Positions 1 to 6,037 are shown, counted from the stretch's first letter. The stretch: DNA of 32,537 nucleotides from Candidatus Omnitrophota bacterium (GCA_022703565.1 JAKLDK010000008.1:1-32537); one strand, 5' to 3'. The notes: generated by a model from the letters alone, not told the origin. Numbers and translations: made by a program.

Positions 1-92
1 ATTTCGGAAGATTGAAAGATAAATCCGCGCCTTTTACAGAGCGAAACTATCTTTTCCATTGCGTCGTTAGTAACTGGTTTTTGTTCGGACAT
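1..92 (-). CDS. glyS: Glycyl-tRNA synthetase, N-terminal fragment (cut by window edge)
   Basis: The reverse complement reads MSEQKPVTNDAMEKIVSLCK followed by RRGFIFQSSEI. This is the highly conserved opening of the dimeric class II glycyl-tRNA synthetase, where MEKIVSLCKRRGF is followed by (P/Q)(G/S)SEIYGG. The enzyme charges tRNA-Gly in the cytoplasm. Only 30 codons are present and the rest lies left of the window. The first ATG gives an 11-residue leader before the usual family start (Met12). Neither ATG has a convincing Shine-Dalgarno sequence, so the exact start is uncertain. A composite palindromic repeat begins about 12 nt upstream of the start and must lie in the 5' leader if transcription begins at the candidate promoter further upstream. 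Identification rests on the motif alone. Confidence 0.82.
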   Translation of the reverse strand, partial: MSEQKPVTNDAMEKIVSLCKRRGFIFQSSE

Positions 93-103
93 AGTTTTTT
101 TTA

Positions 104-176
104 TGTCATCCCTGCGCAGGCAGGGATCCCTACAAAATTAATTCTTTTAAAGATTCCCGCATTCGCGGGAATGACA
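104..176. repeat. Composite palindromic repeat, family A, copy 1
   Basis: The element begins TGTCATCCCTGCGCAGGCAG and ends with a GATTCCCGC/GCGGGAAT hairpin followed by GACA. Its ends are inverted (TGTCAT...ATGACA), and two hairpins are joined by an AT-rich spacer. Nearly the same 75-bp arrangement recurs at 7691-7766 and a diverged one at 11956-12044. It resembles a non-autonomous REP/MITE-type element; no transposase is present in the window. Confidence 0.85.
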
Positions 177-264
177 CTCTAAAAATCACTGCTAATGACA
201 ACATCAGCACATAAATATAGAGCTATATATATAAATTATACTAATTAAAAAATATTGAGTTTTT

Positions 265-292
265 ATTCTAACAAAAGAATAAGAAAATGCAA
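265..292 (-). promoter_or_regulatory. Candidate sigma-70 promoter upstream of glyS
   Basis: On the minus strand TTGCAT (-35) is separated by 16 nt from TAGAAT (-10). It would give a leader of about 165 nt before glyS that carries the repeat at 104-176. An alternative TATAAT lies nearer the gene without a good -35. The assignment is by consensus match only. Confidence 0.3.
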
Positions 293-320
293 GCGTCTTT
301 TTGGAGAGGGAATATAAAAA

Positions 321-338
321 GGACAGGCGCGTGTCTCC
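321..338. repeat. Short GGACA/TGTCtCC palindromic element
   Basis: GGACAGGCGCGTGTCTCC is an imperfect palindrome with GGACA/TGTC(T)CC arms just downstream of the nuclease-fusion stop codon. It belongs to the GGGACA-type family scattered through the window (for example 3174-3198, 5826-5848, 5995-6017 and 7811-7833). Confidence 0.55.
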
Positions 339-355
339 TCAATCATTTCCCATCA

Positions 356-1375
356 TTATTCTTTCATCTCAACAGCCAGCGCGTTATTTAAGAGCTCCTG
401 GTTTAGAAAAATTCCTTCCTTTAAAACTTTTTCCTCGCTCTTCTCGCCCGGCAGGTAAAAAACGTCAGTCAAATAGCGGTCGTACTTATCATTTTTATAT
501 GTCTTAACAATTATAAAATCCGCGCCCTTGAGCCTTTTCTCGGCAAATTCACGGGCCTCAATTCCTTTTTTCGTCGACAATTCCGGCGCGTCAATGCCCC
601 TTAAACGTACCTTCTGCCTCGAAAAACAGCTGAAACCAACGTCAATATTCAGCCAAAATGTATCCGCGTCTACTATCCTTTCAATAAACGCCTTATAAGT
701 GTAGAGGCTTTTTTTGCCCGAGGAAGATTTGGCATAAGAGTAGGCGTCATTTTTCTTAAGCGAGTCAATAATATCGCCGGATTTAAGCCTTAAACCCTTT
801 ATCCCGGAGTGAATCAAAAATTTAAAGCCCAAATCAATTACCAGCTTTTCTTCACTTTTGGTAATATACTCCGGCTCCAAAACCTGGTAGGTAAAAAGCA
901 CGCCACGCTCATCGGATAATTTCACCGCCGGCTTATTGGCCGAGTTTTCCAATATTTTTTCCTTGCGCCTTTGGGATAAATAGTTCTCGAGGTCGACGGA
1001 ATCCCAATTATTGCGCAAAGCTTTCTCTTCAACCTCTTGACGCTCTTTTTGGTCTTGGATTGTTATTAACCCGCGATAATGGTTCCATGTCAATTCCCGC
1101 CGATCGGCGGGAATTGGGTAAGCCCGGTAAAATCTAACCGTCCTTTGCAAAGTGGCCTTGTCCCGTTCGACATCTTTTTCCAGCCTTTCAAAAAGCCTTG
1201 CCCCGTAATGTGCCCGGCCTTGATTAAGGAGGATATTCTCGTGGATAAATTTGCCGATTTTCCAGTAACTCTCGGCGGTGCGGCGTTTGATAAGGGTTTC
1301 AGTTTCGGATATTTCACGCCTGATTTTCTCAACCAGCGCGTTATACCCGTCGGATTTATTTATTTTCTTTGGCAT
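356..1375 (-). CDS. DUF1016 (YhcG-like) N-terminal domain fused to a staphylococcal-nuclease-like domain
   Basis: Residues about 10-135 look like the DUF1016/YhcG N-terminal helical domain, with the motifs YWKIGKFI, YGARLFERLEKDV and FYRAYPI...LTWNHYR. Residues about 225-330 form a thermonuclease (SNase/TNase) domain. It has VDADTFWLNIDVG, VRLRGIDAPEL and KYDRYLTDV, so equivalents of the S. aureus nuclease residues Arg35, Glu43 and Arg87 are all present and the nuclease is probably active. In standard YhcG proteins DUF1016_N is followed by a PDDEXK nuclease, so the SNase looks like a replacement. I start at the MPKKINK methionine (339 aa). The longer frame starts inside a palindromic repeat and its first ten residues are repeat-derived. 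A 26-bp perfect palindrome lies in frame inside the N-terminal domain. DNA or RNA targeting as part of accessory defence is plausible but not shown. Confidence 0.8.
   Translation of the reverse strand: MPKKINKSDGYNALVEKIRREISETETLIKRRTAESYWKIGKFIHENILLNQGRAHYGARLFERLEKDVERDKATLQRTVRFYRAYPIPADRRELTWNHYRGLITIQDQKERQEVEEKALRNNWDSVDLENYLSQRRKEKILENSANKPAVKLSDERGVLFTYQVLEPEYITKSEEKLVIDLGFKFLIHSGIKGLRLKSGDIIDSLKKNDAYSYAKSSSGKKSLYTYKAFIERIVDADTFWLNIDVGFSCFSRQKVRLRGIDAPELSTKKGIEAREFAEKRLKGADFIIVKTYKNDKYDRYLTDVFYLPGEKSEEKVLKEGIFLNQELLNNALAVEMKE
1091..1116. repeat. 26-bp perfect palindrome inside a coding sequence
   Basis: The half-site CAATTCCCGCCGA is mirrored exactly across the centre. The arms resemble the ATTCCCGC/GCGGGAAT arms of the family A repeats. 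It is in frame in the nuclease-fusion gene, where it encodes PIPADRREL. It sits in the loop between the conserved YRAYP and LTWNHY segments of the DUF1016 domain. Confidence 0.8.
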
Positions 1376-1399
1376 AAGCCTGTCATCCCTGATTATTTC

Positions 1400-1424
1400 T
1401 GTCATTCCTGCGCAGGCAGGAATC
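1400..1424. repeat. Family A half-element at the 5' end of the nuclease-fusion gene
   Basis: TGTCATTCCTGCGCAGGCAG plus GAATC is one hairpin of the family A element. It supplies the spurious upstream ATG of the nuclease-fusion frame (the AATGACA end of the repeat). The gap 1406-1520 otherwise holds a degenerate GGGACA...GTACCCC stretch near 1441-1480 and no recognisable gene. Confidence 0.7.
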
Positions 1425-1520
1425 TCTCAATCAGTGTCTCCAGGGACATGTTCCATCAAATCAATCAGAACGTGTACCCCTTGAAAATCCGTCCACGTGA
1501 TTACCACGCCCTGGATTCAC

Positions 1521-1922
1521 CTATGATAATTTCTTTAAAATTATTCTCCAAATAGCCTTTAAATTCACGGTGCATCCACAAACACCTGGTTTTAATTCTA
1601 TAATTTCTTCTTCAGCCTTATTCTCATTTTCTCTTATAGAAGCGCAATAATCTTCCAATTGAGGATCTAAAATTTCAAAAACCTTAAGGATTGCCGGTAC
1701 ATCTCTTTTTCTGATTAGCTCTAATAACTTTTTTGCTGTATTTTCAAACTTTTCAAACTTCAAAAGACGTATAATTTCTTGTTCTAATAGTTCAAAAGAA
1801 TAAACTTGAACAGCTTTTTGATGTGCCACATTTTTAAAGACAACACCCTTAGCTAATTTGTTAAAATTTGGTTTTTCTTTTCTTATACGCTCTAATATTT
1901 TTTGACAAATTTCTGATTTCAT
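1521..1922 (-). CDS. Hypothetical protein, 133 aa, helical
   Basis: I do not recognise a family. The product is Lys/Glu-rich and predicted largely alpha-helical from its heptad-like spacing (KKLLELIRKRDVPAILKVFE). It has one short cysteine cluster near the C-terminus (GVCGCTV) and no signal peptide or clear membrane span. The ATG is preceded on the minus strand by GAGGGTAAG, a reasonable Shine-Dalgarno sequence, which supports it as a real gene. It lies downstream of a series of co-oriented membrane-protein genes but is separated from them by a repeat-containing gap of about 117 nt, so co-transcription is possible but unproven. Confidence 0.6.
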   Translation of the reverse strand: MKSEICQKILERIRKEKPNFNKLAKGVVFKNVAHQKAVQVYSFELLEQEIIRLLKFEKFENTAKKLLELIRKRDVPAILKVFEILDPQLEDYCASIRENENKAEEEIIELKPGVCGCTVNLKAIWRIILKKLS

Positions 1923-1982
1923 CTTACCCTCATTTGCATTCTTTCCTCAAATCTATATCCCTATGTATTTTGTAAAATTCCA

Positions 1983-2023
1983 GAGACACAGGCTCAATTA
2001 CTTAATGAGGTATATGTCCCCGA
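1983..2023. repeat. Degenerate GGGACA-type palindromic element
   Basis: The stretch begins GAGACACAGGCTCAATTACT and ends ATGAGGTATATGTCCCC. It looks like a decayed member of the GGGACA...TGTCCCC element family. It lies between two hypothetical genes, and the rest of the 1923-2039 gap has no gene. Confidence 0.4.
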
Positions 2024-2039
2024 AACTCGCGCACACGCT

Positions 2040-2495
2040 CTATAGCATTTTCAAAATTTTAGCTACCATAACCGACAATATTATCGACAACAAATTTCCT
2101 ATTAGATAAAGATTAATTTCCGCATTTTTTCTTTCTCGTATTTCCATATTCTTTTTTTCTTTTATTTCAGGACTATCATTTTCGCAAATCTCTAGTTCTT
2201 TAATCAAATCGACAAACGATTTTGGGCCGTTAGGAGACCACCTTCCAATTGCTTTAACGCCAAGCCATACTGCAATAAATTGAGGATGGCCTAAATAATA
2301 AGCACTTGCATATGTAAAACTTTCTAAATATCCTAGCAAAGCAATTGCTCTTTGATATGGTATATTGTCAGCCCCTTTGATTAAATATTTATTTCGTAAA
2401 TATGAATAAAAATGTCGCACCAAAATATTTCCAATTATCAAAAGCGCAAAGCCAAGTAAATATCTTAAAAGTTCATTTGAATATAATATACACAT
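2040..2495 (-). CDS. Small membrane protein of unknown family, paralogue A
   Basis: The 151-aa product has hydrophobic segments at about residues 8-27, 55-85 and 127-148. The central segment carries a striking conserved block, YYLGHPQFIAVWL followed by GVKAIGRWSPNGPKS, which is matched nearly residue for residue by the upstream neighbour at 2640-3146. The C-terminal KNAEINLYLIGNLLSIIL is also shared, so the two genes are tandem paralogues. A strong Shine-Dalgarno (AAGGAGAG) sits about 6 nt before the ATG. The charged stretch between the last two spans (ENDSPEIKEKKNMEIRERKN) is probably cytoplasmic. The function is unknown; the polar GHPQF and GRW residues inside a membrane-associated segment hint at a functional site. 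Confidence 0.75.
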   Translation of the reverse strand: MCILYSNELLRYLLGFALLIIGNILVRHFYSYLRNKYLIKGADNIPYQRAIALLGYLESFTYASAYYLGHPQFIAVWLGVKAIGRWSPNGPKSFVDLIKELEICENDSPEIKEKKNMEIRERKNAEINLYLIGNLLSIILSVMVAKILKML

Positions 2496-2544
2496 GCTTT
2501 CTCTCCTTTTCTATTAGGGTCTTTGTGAACAATCCCGACTTTCG

Positions 2545-2615
2545 TTTAAGCCTGTCCCCGACGATATAATCAGGTACGCGTCCCCGGGATTCCGCCGATT
2601 ATGTACGCGTCCCCG
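2545..2615. repeat. Tandem GTACGCGTCCCCG elements
   Basis: GTACGCGTCCCCG occurs at 2574-2586 and again at 2603-2615, each preceded by an ATAATC or GATTAT sequence. A CTGTCCCCG arm lies at about 2551. The material resembles partial GGGGAC...GTCCCC elements and fills the gap between the two paralogous membrane genes. A related CCGGGACTCTCCCGAAC stretch follows and runs into the 3' end of the upstream gene. Confidence 0.6.
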
Positions 2616-2639
2616 AGACTCTTCCGGGACTCTCCCGAA

Positions 2640-3146
2640 CTACCCCGAACTAGTCCCCCAAACTATATGTAGTACTAAAGCTGTAAAAACACCAAATAAA
2701 ATTGTTAATAAATTCCCGACAAGATAAAGATTAATTTCTGCTTTTTTTCTTTTTACTTTTTCCAATTCACTAATTCCTTCTTTACAATCAACAATGGATT
2801 TTGGCCCTTTTGGAGCCCACCTTCCAATAGCTCTAACTGTAAGCCATAGTACAATAAATTGAGGATGCCCTAAATAATAAGCAACGGCATAAGCCGAACT
2901 TTCAAAAAATGATAACCAACGTACAACTTCTTTATCCTGATAATCATTTTCTTTATCCTGACTATCCTTCTTTTGTTTAAATAGATCACGTAAAAATGAG
3001 AACCACCGTGCTTTCTGAGGAACTTCTTTTTCCACAAATTTATCATATAAATGTGTATGAAATTGAAATATTATTTCATTGCCAATTCCTAAAATTAAAA
3101 AACCTACCAGCCCTACCAGCATAGCTTTAATAAACAATAAAACCAT
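2640..3146 (-). CDS. Small membrane protein of unknown family, paralogue B
   Basis: The 168-aa product has hydrophobic segments at about residues 3-24, 80-105 and 138-162. It shares ESSAYAVAYYLGHPQFIVLW and VRAIGRWAPKGPKS with its downstream paralogue, plus the C-terminal KKAEINLYLVGNLLTIL. It differs mainly by a loop of about 20 residues rich in Lys/Asp/Gln (KQKKDSQDKENDYQDKE). A very strong Shine-Dalgarno (AGGAAGGAGG) precedes the ATG. The last residues (GTSSG) and the stop lie in repeat-like sequence, so the C-terminus may have been altered by repeat insertion. It starts 17 nt after a 57-aa membrane protein gene and is likely co-transcribed with it. Confidence 0.75.
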   Translation of the reverse strand: MVLLFIKAMLVGLVGFLILGIGNEIIFQFHTHLYDKFVEKEVPQKARWFSFLRDLFKQKKDSQDKENDYQDKEVVRWLSFFESSAYAVAYYLGHPQFIVLWLTVRAIGRWAPKGPKSIVDCKEGISELEKVKRKKAEINLYLVGNLLTILFGVFTALVLHIVWGTSSG

Positions 3147-3163
3147 GACGCCTCCTTCCTAAT

Positions 3164-3337
3164 TTAACGACTGGGGACATGTATGGTACGTGTCACCAAG
3201 AACAATGTCTTAAAAAAGTTTAAAATAAGCCTAACAAAAACAGTTAAGACCAGGACAAAAATCAAATATTTTACTACGTTAACAGTTTTTAATAAACCAA
3301 GAATTTCCGCCAAGTTAATAGTTATAGTTTCTTTCAT
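3164..3337 (-). CDS. 57-aa single-span membrane protein (short ORF)
   Basis: This short frame starts MKETITINLAEILGLLKTVN and continues into the hydrophobic run YLIFVLVLTVFVRLILNFF, a single transmembrane helix at about residues 24-42. It ends TRTIHVPSR. The ATG has an AAGGA Shine-Dalgarno 9-10 nt upstream. The stop is 17 nt before the Shine-Dalgarno/start region of paralogue B, and the frame fills most of the space between two real genes. The C-terminal residues are encoded by a GGGGACAT...GTGTCACC repeat element. It has the size and shape of a small subunit or toxin-like membrane peptide, but the role is unknown. Confidence 0.6.
   Translation of the reverse strand: MKETITINLAEILGLLKTVNVVKYLIFVLVLTVFVRLILNFFKTLFLVTRTIHVPSR
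3174..3198. repeat. GGGGACA-type palindromic element overlapping a short ORF
   Basis: GGGGACATGTATGG followed by TACGTGTCACC is an imperfect inverted repeat of the GGGACA family. It encodes the last residues of the 57-aa membrane protein. Confidence 0.6.
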
Positions 3338-3391
3338 TTATTAATTTCCTTTTTTACAAAATATCTTTTAGTGCGCGTCCCAAAAATGTTT

Positions 3392-4132
3392 TTATGGAAA
3401 TAGAAAACTTGAGAGAATCTTCCATCCCCCACTAGCCAGTTGAACAAAAGCAAGCACAGCACCTGCCGACATTGAAATTTCTAAAAGGTATACAAGTAAT
3501 TTAGGAGGAGAATAAACAGAACTTATCGGGAATTCTTTTCTTTTGGCAAAATAACTATAGAAATTCTTATCGAGTTCAAAAATTTCACCAATATTCTCAC
3601 CTGATAACCACACGCATTTAATTATAACTTCCTCTTTGCCGCCATTCATACTTTTTGGTTCTTTTGACAATATTTTGAAATTACCTTTCACCTTGTTCGT
3701 AACCAACCATATCATATCCACGGCCCGTGCCCCATTTTCCCTTTTCTCAAAAAGTAATTGTATGGCAAATGTAGTTCTGTCTTCTTTAAACCCAATAACA
3801 GGAATGTTCTCATTCCAGGTCAACAGTTTTGAATATGCATAATATCGAGAAACAACACCGTTAATTACTGAGTTTAGCTTAAAAACAAACTTTAAATATT
3901 TGAGTAAGAGCCTATGGGATAAAAACAATGTATCCAACACAACGTACGGATTTTGGCTGTTTAGCTCTTTGTTATGTGGTAAATTTCGCTGAGTGTTTAT
4001 TATTCTTGCATAAGAAAGTGCTGGTTTCACAAAAACAAACCAAAAGATATTCGAAATTACACCTTGAATAGCTTTTGCTATCTTTAATAAAAGAAAGAAA
4101 AAAACACTAAATATTCTGCTTTCTATTTTCAT
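3392..4132 (-). CDS. Hypothetical protein with membrane segments at both ends
   Basis: The 246-aa product has hydrophobic stretches at about residues 8-36 (FSVFFFLLLKIAKAIQGVIS and onward) and 210-245. They flank a soluble domain of about 150 residues containing YYAYSKLLTWNENIPVIGFK, IQLLFEKRENGARAVDMIWL and KEEVIIKCVWLSGENIGEIF, which look like beta-strands. I recognise no family. The ATG is preceded by AAGGGGTGA. It lies 54 nt upstream of the 57-aa membrane protein and 50 nt downstream of the next hypothetical gene, all on one strand, consistent with an operon of membrane-associated proteins. Confidence 0.65.
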   Translation of the reverse strand: MKIESRIFSVFFFLLLKIAKAIQGVISNIFWFVFVKPALSYARIINTQRNLPHNKELNSQNPYVVLDTLFLSHRLLLKYLKFVFKLNSVINGVVSRYYAYSKLLTWNENIPVIGFKEDRTTFAIQLLFEKRENGARAVDMIWLVTNKVKGNFKILSKEPKSMNGGKEEVIIKCVWLSGENIGEIFELDKNFYSYFAKRKEFPISSVYSPPKLLVYLLEISMSAGAVLAFVQLASGGWKILSSFLFP

Positions 4133-4182
4133 TATTCACCCCTTATAAGGAATTTTCAGAGTACCATCCCCAGCTTTCCCCC

Positions 4183-4896
4183 CTACCCTCTACTCCCCGA
4201 CAGTAATTCCCTCGTGCCGTTTTTGTCCTGGATATAAACCTCCGGCGGAAAATCAATTGATTTCGGAATCTGGCTTTTAATCAATTCATACAAACGCTTT
4301 TGTTGCATCGTGTCTTGGGGGTCAAAAATAGGGTTTACGCTTAAATCATGCAAAATCAAAACCCCGGGGTCATTACTGAATTCAAAATTCTTGATAAGCT
4401 CTTTTACTAACAAATCCAGATAAGTGGGCTTGTCCTTGAAAATTTCCATCGACGTTTTGAGGATGATTTTTCCCCAGTCGGACTCGCCTATTTTCTGCAA
4501 GATCCCGTAAACGCTCGAGTATCTGACCAAACGCTCCGCGCCGGGGGTTAATTTGCGTGAATGGTTAAGAATGGTTCCGGCGAGTTCGTTAGGATTAAAT
4601 TTTTTTGTCTCCGAGTGGATATCGACGGTTAATAGGTCGAAAGTATAATTCCCCCGCGCGCCATTTGCCGCCTGAATAACGCTGCGGTTGATTAAATCTT
4701 CCAAGGCACTCCAGAGGATATCTTCGTCTTTACGGATAACGCTTAAAGCCAGAATCGAGCACGCCTGGCCTTCGTGAATAGCTTTGTATTTCCTAACCTT
4801 GCCGCTTTTAAATCCCTCGTAATGGATTTCATCAAACAAAGGCATCCTCAAGAAAAGGTTGGAATGCTGAATCCCGCCGGGAATTAAATCGAGCAT
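4183..4896 (-). CDS. Hypothetical soluble protein, 237 aa
   Basis: I recognise no family. The product has no signal peptide or transmembrane helix. It looks mixed alpha/beta, with an Asp/Glu-containing strand TFDLLTVDIHSETKKF, a helical stretch around LLVKELIKNFEFSND, and VLILHDLSVNPIFDP near residue 190. The ATG has AAGGA about 9 nt upstream. As the first gene of the co-oriented run at 1.5-4.9 kb, it would be the cytoplasmic partner of the membrane proteins encoded after it if the run is an operon. A heptamer tandem repeat lies just upstream of its start and could affect its expression. Confidence 0.6.
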   Translation of the reverse strand: MLDLIPGGIQHSNLFLRMPLFDEIHYEGFKSGKVRKYKAIHEGQACSILALSVIRKDEDILWSALEDLINRSVIQAANGARGNYTFDLLTVDIHSETKKFNPNELAGTILNHSRKLTPGAERLVRYSSVYGILQKIGESDWGKIILKTSMEIFKDKPTYLDLLVKELIKNFEFSNDPGVLILHDLSVNPIFDPQDTMQQKRLYELIKSQIPKSIDFPPEVYIQDKNGTRELLSGSRG

Positions 4897-4915
4897 ATTT
4901 ATAGGTCCTTTATAT

Positions 4916-4964
4916 CAGTGGTCAGTGGTCAGTGATCAGTGGCCAGTGGTCAGCGGCCAGTCCT
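4916..4964. repeat. Heptamer tandem repeat, seven units
   Basis: There are seven consecutive 7-bp units: CAGTGGT, CAGTGGT, CAGTGAT, CAGTGGC, CAGTGGT, CAGCGGC, CAGTCCT. They lie about 20-68 nt upstream of the 237-aa hypothetical gene, in its presumed leader or promoter. The unit decays toward the right. A slippage-prone microsatellite here could cause spacing variation. A degenerate GGGA...TGTCCCC element follows at about 4968-4986. Confidence 0.85.
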
Positions 4965-4992
4965 TTAGGGAAACACGATTGTCCCCAAGATT

Positions 4993-5490
4993 TTATTTCT
5001 TTTCCTCCGTAATAGGAGCAGCCATATCTCCGCCACTCATCATCATAGTGCCTTGCATCGTACCATGATGCACTTTTGGCATATCTCCCATCATTCCCAT
5101 ATCATCATCTTTCGCACAGCCGCAATCGCTTTTAATTTCAACTTCCTTAACAAGATTTAGGTCTTTGTCATATTTAACCAGCTTTTTTCCGGTTAATATA
5201 ACAACACCGCCGTCGGATGTCGCGACCATATAAGGCTTATCCTTAGGCTTCATCATATTTGACATAGAATGCATCTTTTGCATCCCTTTTTCTTTCCACA
5301 TCTTCATCCGCCCGGCCGCGTCAGGCTGGTTTCCTGTAATTTCCTGGTTCATCATTTTTGTTCCCATCATTTCCTGATTCATCATAATTTCATGGCTTCC
5401 CATCATTCCCTGCGCCAAAACTTTATAACCGGGAACGGCTAAAGCTAACAACACAAAAGCAAAAATTACTAAATACATTGTTTTCTTCAT
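4993..5490 (-). CDS. Exported Met-rich protein, possible metal (copper) binder
   Basis: The product starts with a classic signal peptide, MKKTMYLVIFAFVLLALAVP, with likely cleavage near VLAQ. I use the ATG at 5490 (165 aa) because AAGGAGGAAGAA lies directly before it; the longer frame adds 12 unlikely residues. The mature part is packed with Met clusters (GMMGSHEIMMNQEMMG, MHSMSNMMK, MGMMGDM, GTMMMSGGDM), His residues and a CGCAKDDD motif. Between them is a single beta-propeller-like strand group, VATSDGGVVILTGKKLVKYD. Met-rich MxM/MxxM patterns are typical of periplasmic Cu(I)/Ag(I) binding proteins, so metal binding is a reasonable inference, but I recognise no specific family. It follows the Cys-rich gene on the same strand by about 120 nt. 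Confidence 0.72.
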   Translation of the reverse strand: MKKTMYLVIFAFVLLALAVPGYKVLAQGMMGSHEIMMNQEMMGTKMMNQEITGNQPDAAGRMKMWKEKGMQKMHSMSNMMKPKDKPYMVATSDGGVVILTGKKLVKYDKDLNLVKEVEIKSDCGCAKDDDMGMMGDMPKVHHGTMQGTMMMSGGDMAAPITEEKK

Positions 5491-5547
5491 TTCTTCCTCC
5501 TTGGTTAAAAATAAAAGCACATTCAATTATGCGCCTCTTGAGGAGTA

Positions 5548-5579
5548 ATTATATACCTAATGGTAAAAAATGCATCCAA
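5548..5579 (-). promoter_or_regulatory. Candidate promoter of the Met-rich protein gene with spacer dyad
   Basis: On the minus strand TTGGAT is followed by TATAAT with a 20-nt spacer (or TATATA with 18 nt). The spacer contains the dyad TACC-N4-GGTA. A 10-bp palindrome CCTCAAGAGG lies just downstream near the expected transcription start (5534-5543). Long spacers with internal dyads are typical of MerR-family activated promoters. This is a pattern match only. Confidence 0.35.
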
Positions 5580-5610
5580 AATAAATTGGCCAGGACACAA
5601 GATACAAGAA

Positions 5611-5796
5611 TCAAACCGGAAGCATTTCATCCGGAGGCAACTTTCCTTTTTCCTTGAGATACATATTCCTTTTACAATGGTCAGTAAACGGGCCCTTGCA
5701 ATAATCATTAATGAAACTTTTGCAGGTAACATGCATTATTTCTTTATACTTAATTAAAAATCCGCATTTTTTTAAATGTTTACACTCAATGTCCAT
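5611..5796 (-). CDS. Small Cys-rich protein of a conserved uncharacterised family
   Basis: The 61-aa product has the spacing EC-x5-CGF, then C-x2-F-x4-YCKGP-x4-CKR-x2-Y and a terminal GKLPPDEMLP. I recall this pattern from short bacterial proteins and C-terminal modules (C...CGFF...YC.G....CKR.EY....G..PP.DMMP), sometimes near signal-transduction genes. Its five cysteines suggest a zinc or Fe-S site. The start is an ATG with a weak AAGGGCGG upstream. It precedes the Met-rich gene on the same strand. The homologues I recall extend a few residues past MMP (for example SG-x-M), whereas this one stops after one more residue. Function is unknown. Confidence 0.65.
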   Translation of the reverse strand: MDIECKHLKKCGFLIKYKEIMHVTCKSFINDYCKGPFTDHCKRNMYLKEKGKLPPDEMLPV

Positions 5797-5825
5797 TTAA
5801 TTCCGCCCTTTCATATGGATTTTTT

Positions 5826-5848
5826 GGGACATGATAGTATCGTGTCCC
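5826..5848. repeat. GGGACA palindromic element, family B copy 1
   Basis: Arms GGGACATGATA and TATCGTGTCCC flank a single central G; only one position breaks perfect symmetry (a G-T wobble). An identical 23-mer occurs at 5995-6017 and, inverted, at 7811-7833. The 5797-6037 gap contains these two copies, AT-rich sequence and no recognisable gene. Confidence 0.9.
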
Positions 5849-5994
5849 CCTACCCATACTTATAAAAGTAATACTAATAAAAGAAATGTAAATAGTTTAA
5901 GGACACTATAAACTAGCTTTTTTCCACAATTATGCGAAAAAAATTAAGAAAATAGTGAGAATTTGGTAAATGAGAGGTCTTTTGCGGATCTTTT

Positions 5995-6017
5995 GGGACA
6001 TGATAGTATCGTGTCCC
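5995..6017. repeat. GGGACA palindromic element, family B copy 2
   Basis: This copy is identical to 5826-5848 over 23 nt and is also preceded by TTTT. It lies about 20 nt downstream of the glycosyltransferase stop codon. With the inverted copy at 7811-7833 it brackets that gene. Confidence 0.9.
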
Positions 6018-6037
6018 ACATATTTATCTTTGCAACT

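Noticed and set aside
1376-1405. Upstream start of the nuclease-fusion frame
   Set aside because: The ATG lies in the end of a palindromic repeat and the ten added residues do not resemble the DUF1016 family.
1079-1555. 158-aa plus-strand frame opposite the nuclease fusion
   Set aside because: It is the antisense shadow of a gene with clear domains and includes repeat sequence.
4916-4964. CRISPR-like array
   Set aside because: The units are 7 bp with no spacers, so it is a simple tandem repeat.
5523-5732. 69-aa minus frame overlapping the Cys-rich gene
   Set aside because: The alternative frame at 5611-5796 carries the conserved Cys pattern; this one is a shadow.
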